Assembly (NCBI GenBank): GCA_947624055.1
Contig: CANQIW010000002.1
Span: 1 to 45,259 of the forward strand
Direction of reading: 5' to 3'
DNA length: 45,259 nt
Source of the DNA: an uncultured Lachnospiraceae bacterium
GTDB taxonomy: Bacteria > Bacillota > Clostridia > Lachnospirales > Lachnospiraceae
Shown piece after piece: positions 32,381 to 40,165 of this stretch; positions within the stretch are counted from its first letter, which is position 1; each line of letters starts with the position of its first letter. The position numbers were made by a program, and so were the translations under genes. The notes under the pieces were generated by a model. That model did not search any database and was not told where the DNA came from. It saw only the letters and a program-made list of their open reading frames with translations.

Positions 32381-32396
32381 GAAGGGAGGACGCTGA
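32298..32396 (+). CDS. 32-aa single-helix membrane peptide
   Basis: A tiny ORF missing from the track: MATSTINIIIICVTLVAVCA, then NGGGRDKKGGR. GGAGG lies 9 bases before ATG 32298. One hydrophobic helix is followed by a basic tail. It overlaps the 32141 ORF by 83 bases in a different frame and ends 2 bases before the endolysin gene. Function unknown; a lysis-related role is possible. Confidence 0.55.
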   Translation: MATSTINIIIICVTLVAVCAMNGGGRDKKGGR

Positions 32397-32397
32397 C

Positions 32398-33933
32398 ATG
32401 GCGGCAAAGAAGAAAGTTTTCATTATCGCGGGACACGGCGAAGGGGATCCGGGCGCGTGTTCCGTATGGGGGCACGAGGCGGACTACACGAGGGAGCTGG
32501 CGACGCTGGTCAAGAAGGCGATCGGCACGAGGGCGTCGGTCACCATGTACGACCAGAACAAGAACTGCTACACGCAGAGCAAGGCCGGGCACGTGCCGGA
32601 CTATGCGAAGTACGACTTCACGCTGGAGGTGCACTTCAACGCGAAGGCCAAGAAGGACCCGTATGGAGACGGGAGCTACACGGGCGTGGGCGGCTACATC
32701 CACCCGAACAACGCGGGCAGGGGCATCGCCAGGACGATCATCGACCGCGTGGTGGCGCTGGGCTTCAGGGAATGGCTGCTCGACAACTCGACCGGCCTGC
32801 TGAACCTGAACCGGGCGCAGGCGGCGGGCGCGAAGTATTTCCTTTTAGAGACCGCGTTCATCGACGACGGCGACGACATGGCCTGGTACACCGACCGCAA
32901 GGGCCTCGTGGCGCAGGCGGTCGCTCAGGGGATCCTGGACGGCCTGGGCGTCTCCGGGACGGCGTCGAAGCCGGAGGTGGCAGAGGAGGAATACTACCGC
33001 GTGCGCAAGAGCTGGGAGGACGAGAAGAGCCAGCAGTTCGCGGGCACGGAGGCGAACGCGCGGAAGCTGTGCGGGACGCTTCCGGGGTACAGCGTCTACG
33101 ACCCGGCCGGGAAGTGCATCTACACGAATGAGGCGAAGGGGACGCAGGCGTCCGAGTTCAAGGGCTGCACGGAGGCGGAGTTCGTCGAACGCCTGGGAGG
33201 TCTCTATGCGGCGGAAGGAATCGCCACGGGGATCCTGGGCTGCGTGCTGTTCGCGCAGGCGATCCTGGAGAGCGGCTACGGCCAGACAGACCTCGCACAG
33301 AAGGCGAACAACCTGCACGGGATGAAGTGCAGCCTGTCCGGGAACGTATGGGCAGGCACGACCTGGAACGGCGACAAGTACACGAAGATGTCACCGGAGT
33401 GCGACGCCGCGGGGAACACCTGGATGCAGGAGAGCGACTTCCGCTGCTATGAGAGCATCGAGGCGTCGATCGAAGACCACAGCGCCTACCTGCTGAACGC
33501 GCCGGACGGGAACAGGCAGCGCTACGCAGGACTCTCTGGCGAGAAGGACTACCGCAAGGCCGCGCAGATCATCAAGGACGGCGGCTACGCGACGGACCCG
33601 AAGTACGTGGAGAAGCTGGTGAGCATCATCGAGCGGTGGGACCTGACGCGTTTCAACGCCGACGCGCAGCCGGGGCAGCCGAAGCCGCAGGAGCAGCCGA
33701 AGGAACCGGAGCAGGTGGCACAGCCGTCCGGCGTGCCGTACCTGATCGAGACGACCTGCGACTACCTCTACATCCGGAAGAAGCCGCGCAAGAGCGCGAA
33801 GGTGACGGGGAGCATCCAGGAGAAGGCCGGGCACAAGCTGAAGTACACGATCGTGGAGGAGAAGCGGAACTGGGGACGCTTAAAGAGCGGCATCGGCTGG
33901 ATCTGCCTAGCCTACACGAAGAAGGTGTCCTGA
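32398..33933 (+). CDS. Two-enzyme endolysin (amidase plus glucosaminidase, SH3)
   Basis: A 511-residue peptidoglycan hydrolase for host lysis. Residues 5-185 are an Amidase_3-type zinc amidase with H13 (AGHGEGD), E27, H79 (LEVHFNA) and the catalytic-type E151 (LLETAFIDD). Residues 197-245 are a linker module (YYRVRKSWEDEKSQ) common in clostridial lysins. Residues 255-420 are a FlgJ-like glucosaminidase with E291 (AILESGYGQ). After a Pro/Gln-rich linker, 443-511 form an SH3-type wall-binding domain (LYIRKKPRKSAKVTG). There is no signal peptide, so a holin must release it. AAGGGAGG precedes the ATG. It lies before, not after, the activator gene. Confidence 0.92.
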   Translation: MAAKKKVFIIAGHGEGDPGACSVWGHEADYTRELATLVKKAIGTRASVTMYDQNKNCYTQSKAGHVPDYAKYDFTLEVHFNAKAKKDPYGDGSYTGVGGYIHPNNAGRGIARTIIDRVVALGFREWLLDNSTGLLNLNRAQAAGAKYFLLETAFIDDGDDMAWYTDRKGLVAQAVAQGILDGLGVSGTASKPEVAEEEYYRVRKSWEDEKSQQFAGTEANARKLCGTLPGYSVYDPAGKCIYTNEAKGTQASEFKGCTEAEFVERLGGLYAAEGIATGILGCVLFAQAILESGYGQTDLAQKANNLHGMKCSLSGNVWAGTTWNGDKYTKMSPECDAAGNTWMQESDFRCYESIEASIEDHSAYLLNAPDGNRQRYAGLSGEKDYRKAAQIIKDGGYATDPKYVEKLVSIIERWDLTRFNADAQPGQPKPQEQPKEPEQVAQPSGVPYLIETTCDYLYIRKKPRKSAKVTGSIQEKAGHKLKYTIVEEKRNWGRLKSGIGWICLAYTKKVS

Positions 33934-33934
33934 G

Positions 33935-34270
33935 ATGGACGGCTGGGTGAAGGAGCTGGTCGGGGAGCTGACGGAAGAGGACATCGCGGAGCAGTACCGG
34001 CCGATCACGGATATCATCGGGATCGAGCGCTTCGCCGAGCTGGCAGACTACGCGAAGGGCGACGAGCTGTACTTCCCGAAGCCGGAGAGCATCGTGGCAC
34101 CTGCCCGGAACAGGCGGGTGAAGGCTGAATACAACGGCTACAACCAGAAGGAGCTGGCCGAGAAGTACAACCTGACGACGGTGCAGATCCGCAACATCCT
34201 GAAAGACGAACCGACGCCCGGACAGATGACGATCTTCGACATGATCGACGACGGCGGGGGCGGCGGATAA
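33935..34270 (+). CDS. Mor-family transcription activator
   Basis: A 111-residue DNA-binding protein. The pattern YRPITDIIGIERFAELADYAKGDELYFPKPE, then RNRRVKAEYNGYNQKELAEKYNLTTVQIRNIL, is that of the Mu Mor/C family: a dimerisation part and an HTH. Mor turns on the middle operon in Mu, and a single Mor-like protein often serves as late activator in other Mu-type phages. It starts 1 base after the endolysin stop, and just past its own stop lies a 14-bp palindrome and a terminator. Confidence 0.88.
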   Translation: MDGWVKELVGELTEEDIAEQYRPITDIIGIERFAELADYAKGDELYFPKPESIVAPARNRRVKAEYNGYNQKELAEKYNLTTVQIRNILKDEPTPGQMTIFDMIDDGGGGG

Positions 34271-34274
34271 AATC

Positions 34275-34318
34275 GGGAAATATTTCCCCTAAAGGTTACA
34301 GACGAATAAGCGTACGAT
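34275..34318 (+). promoter_or_regulatory. Candidate activator-dependent late promoter
   Basis: A perfect 14-bp palindrome GGGAAATATTTCCC (34275-34288) lies 24 bases before a TACGAT -10-like box (34313-34318), and no recognisable -35 box is present. Its centre would fall near -43 of the predicted start, the region where Mor and C bind in Mu. The assignment is inferred. Confidence 0.5.
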
Positions 34319-34346
34319 AAGAGCATAGCGAAAGCTATGCTCTTTT
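34319..34346 (+). terminator. Terminator between the middle and late operons
   Basis: GAGCATAGC-GAAA-GCTATGCTC, a perfect 9-bp stem (extendable by AA/TT) with a GAAA loop, followed by TTTT. The predicted late start point falls inside its left arm. Confidence 0.85.
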
Positions 34347-34374
34347 CGTACCGTCGGGAAGGAGGCGCAAAAGC

Positions 34375-34710
34375 ATGGAATTTTTGAACAACATCGACAT
34401 CAACGCACTGGTGGACGGGACGAAGCTCCTGGCCGTCCTCGGCCTTCTGGCCTTTCTCGTGTCCTGCATCACGGAGGTCCTGAAGGCGTGGAAGTGGCTC
34501 AACGAGAAGATACCGTCCGCACTGCTCGTGACCGGCCTGTCGCTGGTCATCTGCCCGGCAGCCCTGCTGGGGATGATGAACTACGCGAAGCAGCCGATCA
34601 CGTGGTACGAGGTATTCGCTTCATTCCTTGCAGCGTTCATCGTCGCACTGGTCTCCATGAACGGGTGGGAACACGTGACAGACCTGGCGAAGCGGATGCT
34701 GCGGAAATAA
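34375..34710 (+). CDS. Holin-like membrane protein
   Basis: A 111-residue protein with three hydrophobic segments (about 17-37, 50-70 and 82-100) and charged ends (LAKRMLRK), the size and topology of a phage holin. GAAGGAGG precedes ATG 34375. It is the first gene of the late block, and the endolysin it would serve lies two genes upstream across the terminator. No specific holin family is recognised. Confidence 0.65.
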   Translation: MEFLNNIDINALVDGTKLLAVLGLLAFLVSCITEVLKAWKWLNEKIPSALLVTGLSLVICPAALLGMMNYAKQPITWYEVFASFLAAFIVALVSMNGWEHVTDLAKRMLRK

Positions 34711-34714
34711 GCGC

Positions 34715-35068
34715 ATGGATTACGTGATCACGTTCTCCGACGTCATGACCGGGGTGATCAGCCTGGTGCTGGCCGTGCTGGCCTGGCTGATCAAGAACTG
34801 GATCAGCGAGCTGAAGGAGAGCAACAACCAGAACAGGGAAGCAATAAAAGCAATCGACGAGAAGTACGAGAAGAGGATCAGCGAGCTGGAGGATGAAACA
34901 AGCCAAGAGGTCCGCGGGCTGGAGACGCGGATCAATGAGTTCAAGAGCGACTTTGCCACGACGTTCGTGTTGCGGGAGGACTACTTCCGGGCGATGAACA
35001 AGATGGAGGACTCGATCAAGAACATCGACAGCAAGATCGACAAGCTGCTGATGCGCAGCGACAAGTGA
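34715..35068 (+). CDS. Membrane-anchored coiled-coil protein (Mu gp25-like position)
   Basis: 117 residues. One N-terminal membrane helix (VMTGVISLVLAVLAWLIKNWI) is followed by a long charged coiled-coil (about 30-112). Mu-type phages have a DUF2730 protein of this build at this place. Membership is likely by layout, not by a distinctive motif. A lysis-related or virion-assembly role is not established. Confidence 0.6.
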   Translation: MDYVITFSDVMTGVISLVLAVLAWLIKNWISELKESNNQNREAIKAIDEKYEKRISELEDETSQEVRGLETRINEFKSDFATTFVLREDYFRAMNKMEDSIKNIDSKIDKLLMRSDK

Positions 35069-35082
35069 ATGAGGGGTAAGAG

Positions 35083-35397
35083 ATGAACGGAGCAGAGAAG
35101 GAAGAAGTGAAACGGAACAAAGCGGTCCGCGGCTACATCATCCGCTGCCTGGTCAAAGGATTCAACAACACGGCGCTGACCCGCCAGGTCTCGAACGCGA
35201 TGATCTCGGCGGGCCTGATCCTGTCGCCGGACATCGGGAAGTATATCTCGTACCTGGAAGACGCCGGGTACGTGGAGATCACGGACGAGAAGGTGACAGC
35301 CTACACGGCCTACAGCGAGGACGCGGTGATCCGCCTGACGAAGGCGGGCGTGGACCTTGCGGAGGGCACGATCAGCGACCCGGGGGTGGACATCTGA
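35083..35397 (+). CDS. Winged-helix-like phage protein (Mu gp26 group)
   Basis: 104 residues. The arrangement RGYIIRCLVKG, then ISYLEDAGYVEIT, and finally RLTKAGVDLAEGTISDPGVD resembles the VpaChn25_0724-type protein (gp26) of Mu phages, which has a winged-helix look and ends LTxxGxDVAxG...PGV. Its task is unknown. It overlaps the next gene by 1 base and sits before the terminase genes, as in Mu. Confidence 0.7.
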   Translation: MNGAEKEEVKRNKAVRGYIIRCLVKGFNNTALTRQVSNAMISAGLILSPDIGKYISYLEDAGYVEITDEKVTAYTAYSEDAVIRLTKAGVDLAEGTISDPGVDI

Positions 35398-35960
35398 TGG
35401 GCAAGCAGCGCAGGAAGACCCGGATCAGTTCCAAAGTGGACGAACTGCCGGAGGAGATCCGGCGCAGCGTGGACGTCATGCTGGCGGACACGTCGAACAC
35501 GTACCAGTACATCAGCGACAGCCTGAAGGCGCAGGGGCACGACATCAGCAAGAGCGCGATCGGCCGCTATGCGATGCGGTCGAGCACGGCGATGCAGAGG
35601 CTCCTGGAAGCGCAGAGGCAGACGGAGAAGCTGGTGCAGGTCGTCCAGCAGAACCCGGACGCCGACTACACGGAGGCGGGGATGCGGATGCTGATGGACG
35701 GGCTGATCAATAAGATGGCGACGGCTGAGGAGGAGTTCGACCAGCTGCCGATTGACAAGGCCGGGCGCCTGCTGGCGAGCCTGTCGCGCACGAAGGTCTA
35801 CAAGGACCGCGTGCGGCAGGACATGCAGAAGAAGGCGGAGACGGCCTTCAAGGAGATGGAGAAGGAGATCCTGAAGGTGATCCGGGACGACGAGGACTCC
35901 CGGCTCATGATGAAGGAGATCCTGCGCAAGGCAAAAGAGAGGATGCTGACGGATGATTGA
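35397..35960 (+). CDS. DUF3486 protein, probable terminase small subunit (Mu gp27)
   Basis: A 187-residue protein. The N-terminus KTRISSKVDELPEEIRRSVDVMLAD, with the HTH-like TYQYISDSLKAQGHDISKSAIGRYA, is typical of DUF3486. The rest is helical and charged. It is thought to recognise phage DNA for packaging, and the large subunit begins 8 bases inside its end. Confidence 0.88.
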   Translation: MGKQRRKTRISSKVDELPEEIRRSVDVMLADTSNTYQYISDSLKAQGHDISKSAIGRYAMRSSTAMQRLLEAQRQTEKLVQVVQQNPDADYTEAGMRMLMDGLINKMATAEEEFDQLPIDKAGRLLASLSRTKVYKDRVRQDMQKKAETAFKEMEKEILKVIRDDEDSRLMMKEILRKAKERMLTDD

Positions 35961-37722
35961 CCTGCTTGAATATGAACAGGAGCTGGAGCTGCCGGAGGAA
36001 GACCTGGAGCTGGCGGCCGCGCAGGAAGCGCAGCGCAGCCTCTTCCTCGAATACGCAGCGCGGGACGGGGCGTTCCGGGAGAAGCGCAGGGCACTGGCCG
36101 CGGACTACACGGCGGGCAGGAAGCCGCTGACCGGCCCGGACGGCGTGCGCCGTGCGCTGGCGGCGATCGACCTCGGATACTTCGGGCGGGCATACCTGCC
36201 GCACTATTTTGTGCGCCGGTCGCCGAAGTTCCACGACGAGCTCGACGGGCTGTGGATCCGCGGCGTCATGAAGGGCATGGACCCGGAGAAGGACGCGAAG
36301 GTGATCAGCAGGGCGAAGGGCTCGCACACGGTCACGGCAGCACCGAGGGGACACGCGAAGAGCACGAACTTCACGTTCAAGGACAGCCTGCACGCGATCC
36401 TGTACATGTACAAGCATTATATCCTTATATTATCCGATTCGACCGACCAGGCCGAAGCGTTCCTGGAGGACATCCGGACGGAGCTGGAAGACAACGCCGC
36501 GATCCTGGAGGACTTCGGGGAACAGAAGGGACAGAAGGCATGGCGCTCCGGCGTCATCCTGACGAGGACGGACGTCAAGGTGGACGCGGTCGGCTCCGGC
36601 AAGAAGATCCGAGGCAGGAAGCACCGGAACTGGCGGCCCGACCTGATCGTCCTGGACGACATCGAGAACGACGAGAACGTCAACACGGCGGAGCAGCGCA
36701 GGAAGCTGAAGAGCTGGTTCGACAAGGCGGTCTCGAAGGCGGGGGACACCTACACGGACATCATGTACATCGGGACGGTGCTGCACTACGACAGCCTGCT
36801 CTCGAACGTGCTGAAGAACCCGCGGTACAAGGCGCGCACCTACCGGGCCGTGACCGGCTGGGCGCAGAACACGCAGCTGTGGGACGAGTGGGAGACGATC
36901 TACACGAACCTGTTCGACGAGTTCCACGAAGACCACGCGCGCGAGTTCTACGAAGAGCACAAGGCCGAGATGCTGGAGGGCACGGAGGTGCTGTGGGAAG
37001 ACAAGCTCTCCTACTACGACCTGATGGAGATCCGCGTCGCCGAGGGCGTGGCCTCGTTCAATTCCGAGCTACAGAACGACCCGGTGGATCCGGAGAACGC
37101 GACGTTCCAGGAGGAATGGTTCGAGTTCTACGACGACGCGCCGCCCGACTTCGCGGGCCCGGACTTCTTCCTGGTGGGGGCGAACGACCCGTCACTGGGC
37201 AAGAACAAGAAGAGCGACACCAGCGCGATCATCGGGCTGGCGATGGACAGGAAGACCGGCTACATGTACGTGCTCGACGCGGACATCGCGCGGCGGCATC
37301 CGGACGTGATCATCGACGACGCGATCGCGCTGGCCGCACGGTACCGCAGGGACTTAAAGCCGCTGCGGGCGTTCGGGGTGGAGACCGTGCAGTTCCAGTT
37401 CTTCTTCAAGGAAGTGATGGCACAGCGGTCGGCCGAGGCGGGGGAGCATCTGCCGATCGAGGAGATCCAGAGCACCGGGAACAAGCTGATGCGGATCGAG
37501 AGCCTGCAGCCGCTGGTGAAAAACCACTATATAAAGTTCAGCAGGCGCCACAAGACGCTGCTCGCGCAGATGACCGAGTTCCCGATGGGCCGCAACGATG
37601 ACGGTCCGGACGCGCTGAAGATGGCGGTGGACACCGCGATGAAGGTGCGCGGATCCACGGGGAAGGTCGGCTACGTGAGCGTGCTGCGGCGGAAGCTGGG
37701 CAGGAGCAAAGGGGCATACTGA
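35953..37722 (+). CDS. Terminase large subunit (Mu gp28-like)
   Basis: A 589-residue DNA-packaging motor. The ATPase part has a Walker A-type APRGHAKST (about 130-138) and Walker B LIVLDDIEND (D235, D236). The RNase H-like nuclease shows GANDPSLGKNKKSDTSAI near 413, HPDVIIDDAIALA, and DDGPDALKMAV near the end, with acidic residues in the expected places. Mu-type terminases package by headful and carry flanking host DNA. It overlaps the portal gene by 1 base. Confidence 0.95.
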   Translation: MIDLLEYEQELELPEEDLELAAAQEAQRSLFLEYAARDGAFREKRRALAADYTAGRKPLTGPDGVRRALAAIDLGYFGRAYLPHYFVRRSPKFHDELDGLWIRGVMKGMDPEKDAKVISRAKGSHTVTAAPRGHAKSTNFTFKDSLHAILYMYKHYILILSDSTDQAEAFLEDIRTELEDNAAILEDFGEQKGQKAWRSGVILTRTDVKVDAVGSGKKIRGRKHRNWRPDLIVLDDIENDENVNTAEQRRKLKSWFDKAVSKAGDTYTDIMYIGTVLHYDSLLSNVLKNPRYKARTYRAVTGWAQNTQLWDEWETIYTNLFDEFHEDHAREFYEEHKAEMLEGTEVLWEDKLSYYDLMEIRVAEGVASFNSELQNDPVDPENATFQEEWFEFYDDAPPDFAGPDFFLVGANDPSLGKNKKSDTSAIIGLAMDRKTGYMYVLDADIARRHPDVIIDDAIALAARYRRDLKPLRAFGVETVQFQFFFKEVMAQRSAEAGEHLPIEEIQSTGNKLMRIESLQPLVKNHYIKFSRRHKTLLAQMTEFPMGRNDDGPDALKMAVDTAMKVRGSTGKVGYVSVLRRKLGRSKGAY

Positions 37723-39311
37723 TGGCGAAAGGGAAGAAGAAAAAGCAGAAAAAAACATTTGACCCGAACGTGGACACGGGGATCCTGCGGCCGGTCTACA
37801 CGACGGTGGCGGCCGGGGACCTGAACGACAGGTACTCGGACTATCCGAGCAAGGGGCTGACGCCGCAGAGGCTCGCGAGGATCCTGCGGGAAGCGGACGA
37901 GGGCAACGTCCGGGCACAGATGGAGCTCTTCGAGGAGATGGAGGAGAAGGACGCGCACCTGTTCTCACAGCTCCAGACGCGCAAGCTGGCAGTGACCGGC
38001 CTGCCGTGGGAGATCCAGCCGTACTCGCAGGAGCCGCAGGACGAGGCGATCGCGGACTTCATCCGCGAGCAGTTCCAGGACATCGAGAACTTCGACGACA
38101 TCCTGATCGACCTGATGGACGCGGTCGGCAAGGGCACGTCGGTCATGGAGCTGGTGTGGGGGCTGGACAGCCAGGGCAGGAACGTCGTGGACGACATCCT
38201 CTACGTGCACCCGAAGAAGCTGCTGTGGAGCTGGGAGAAGGAGCAGGTGCTGATCTGCACCGAGCAGTTCCCGGCAGGCGTCGAGATGCCTGCGAACAAG
38301 TTCATCCTGCACAATTACAAGGCCAAGAGCGGCCACCCGGCGCGCTCCGGCATCATGAGGATCGTGTCCTGGATGTACCTCTTCAAGAACTACACTGTGA
38401 AAGACTGGGTGGCGTTCTGCGAGGTGTACGGGATGCCACTGCGGCTCGGCAAGTACGACCAGGCGGCGAGCGAGGCGGACAAGAAGGAGCTGATGAACGC
38501 GATCATCCGGATCGGCAGCGACGCGGCCGGGATCATCCCGGACACGACGATGATCGAGTTCAAGGAGAGCAACAAGACGACCAGCTCGGACATCTACGAG
38601 AACATGGCGCGCTACTGCGACGAGCAGATCAGCAAGGCCGTCCTCGGCCAGACGCTGACGTCGGACAGCGGCGGCGGATCCTACGCGCAGGCCAAGACGC
38701 ACGACAAGGTGCGGCACGACCTCACGGTGGCAGACGCGAAGGCGCTGGCGGTCACGCTGCGGCGCGACCTGATCCGCCCGCTGGTCGAGTATAACTTCGG
38801 CATGGAGGCGAACCTGCCGTTCATCATCTTCGCGGCGGACGAGGAGGAAGACCAGAAGGAGAAGGCGGACGTCCTGAACACGCTGTCGTCGATGGGCCTG
38901 CCGATCCCGACGAGCTACCTCTACAAGACGTTCAACGTGCCGAAGCCGGACGACGGGGACGAGATCCTGAAGCGGCCGGAGACACAGCAGCCCCCGGCAT
39001 GGGAGGGGACGCCGTCCATGAAGGACGTGCCGCTCAAAGAGGGCGGCGCGGACGGGCAGGCGGAGCAGGAAGAGCTCGACGAGATCGTGGAGCTGTCCGT
39101 GAAGCAGATGGCAGACATCACCAGGCGGATGATCCAGCCGCTGATCGAGAAGGTGAAGGGCTGGGACGGCACGCTGGAGGAGCTGGCCGGGAAGCTGAAG
39201 GATCCGGAGGAGCTGGAGCAGCTGTATGACGACATGGACGACGCGGAGCTGTCCGACCTGCTATTCCAGGCCGGGTACCTCGGCAGGCTGATCGGGAGGA
39301 CGCAGGCATGA
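37722..39311 (+). CDS. Portal protein (DUF935, Mu gp29-like)
   Basis: A 529-residue protein that forms the dodecameric portal ring at the capsid vertex. Motifs LTPQRLARILREADEGN, DAHLFSQLQTRKLAVTGLPWEI and KGTSVMELVW are hallmarks of DUF935. The N-terminus is very basic (KGKKKKQKK). The C-terminal 80 residues are acidic and helical. It sits between terminase and the F-like head gene, as in Mu, and overlaps the latter by an ATGA junction. Confidence 0.95.
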   Translation: MAKGKKKKQKKTFDPNVDTGILRPVYTTVAAGDLNDRYSDYPSKGLTPQRLARILREADEGNVRAQMELFEEMEEKDAHLFSQLQTRKLAVTGLPWEIQPYSQEPQDEAIADFIREQFQDIENFDDILIDLMDAVGKGTSVMELVWGLDSQGRNVVDDILYVHPKKLLWSWEKEQVLICTEQFPAGVEMPANKFILHNYKAKSGHPARSGIMRIVSWMYLFKNYTVKDWVAFCEVYGMPLRLGKYDQAASEADKKELMNAIIRIGSDAAGIIPDTTMIEFKESNKTTSSDIYENMARYCDEQISKAVLGQTLTSDSGGGSYAQAKTHDKVRHDLTVADAKALAVTLRRDLIRPLVEYNFGMEANLPFIIFAADEEEDQKEKADVLNTLSSMGLPIPTSYLYKTFNVPKPDDGDEILKRPETQQPPAWEGTPSMKDVPLKEGGADGQAEQEELDEIVELSVKQMADITRRMIQPLIEKVKGWDGTLEELAGKLKDPEELEQLYDDMDDAELSDLLFQAGYLGRLIGRTQA

Positions 39312-40045
39312 GCGCGCCGACCTACGAGGGGAGCTTCGCGGGCTTCATCTTCAAGCGGGCTGTGGACTTCCTGAAGCGGCGCAGGAGCGTCACGAAGGAC
39401 GAATGGATGGCGATGGCCGACGAGGAGCGGGCGAAGAGCTTCATGGTCTCAGGCTACGAGAAGGTGCAGGTGATCCAGCGTTTCAAGGAGGCACTGGACG
39501 AGGCCGTGGAGCAGGGCAAGACCGGCGCGCAGTTCCTGGAGGAGATGAACGGCTTCCTGGCGGACGCGGGCTACGGGCTGATGAACCCGTGGAAGAGCGA
39601 CGTGATCTTCCGGACGAACGTGCAGACGGCCTACAACGTGGGACACTACCAGAGCATGACACAGCCGGAGACGCTGCGGCTCCTGCCGTACTGGCAGTAC
39701 AAGACGGCCTACGACGACAAGGTCCGCCCGGACCACGCGCTGATGCACAACCGCGTCTGGCGCGCCGACGACCCGGTGTGGGACATCTGGTACCCGCCGA
39801 ACGGCTTCCGCTGCCGCTGCACCGTGGTGGCGAAGAGCCGGGCGCAGGTGGAGCGTGAAGGGCTTGTGGTGGAGACGAGGCCGCCGAGGGGCGTGGACAT
39901 CACGACCGGCGAGACCGGCGGGCTCCTGAAGCCGGACAAGGGCTTCTCGACGAACCCGGCGAAGCACGTCTACAAGCCCGACCTGTCGAACATAGACCGG
40001 ACGCTCGCGCAGATATACCAGAGGCGCATGAAGGCGAGGCGCTGA
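39308..40045 (+). CDS. Head morphogenesis protein (Mu F / SPP1 gp7-like)
   Basis: A 245-residue minor head protein. The conserved core is RTNVQTAYNVGHYQSM, then WQYKTAYDDKVRPDHALMHN and PPNGFRCRCTVVAKS. In Mu, gpF is a head-assembly component carried into the virion. It is shorter than Mu gp30 but includes the whole conserved domain. A 120-base gap with a large palindrome follows. Confidence 0.93.
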   Translation: MSAPTYEGSFAGFIFKRAVDFLKRRRSVTKDEWMAMADEERAKSFMVSGYEKVQVIQRFKEALDEAVEQGKTGAQFLEEMNGFLADAGYGLMNPWKSDVIFRTNVQTAYNVGHYQSMTQPETLRLLPYWQYKTAYDDKVRPDHALMHNRVWRADDPVWDIWYPPNGFRCRCTVVAKSRAQVEREGLVVETRPPRGVDITTGETGGLLKPDKGFSTNPAKHVYKPDLSNIDRTLAQIYQRRMKARR

Positions 40046-40106
40046 GAGCCGCACAGAGCGAGCCGAGGGGCGCAGGGCGTGGGATTGCCGCAAGAAAACC
40101 GTCCAC

Positions 40107-40132
40107 CCGCGTTATAACGCGTTATAACGCGG
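40107..40132. repeat. 26-bp perfect palindrome between F- and I-like genes
   Basis: CCGCGTTATAACG followed directly by its exact complement CGTTATAACGCGG. It contains two overlapping GCGTTATAACGC palindromes. It lies 33 bases before ATG 40166 in the only sizeable gap of the structural block. There is no T-run, so it is not a terminator. Confidence 0.9.
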
Positions 40133-40165
40133 TTACAGGGCAAAACAGGAAGGGGAACGAAGGAC

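Noticed and set aside
40107-40132. Terminator reading of the 26-bp palindrome
   Set aside because: No T-run on either side, and it lies within a block that must be co-transcribed.
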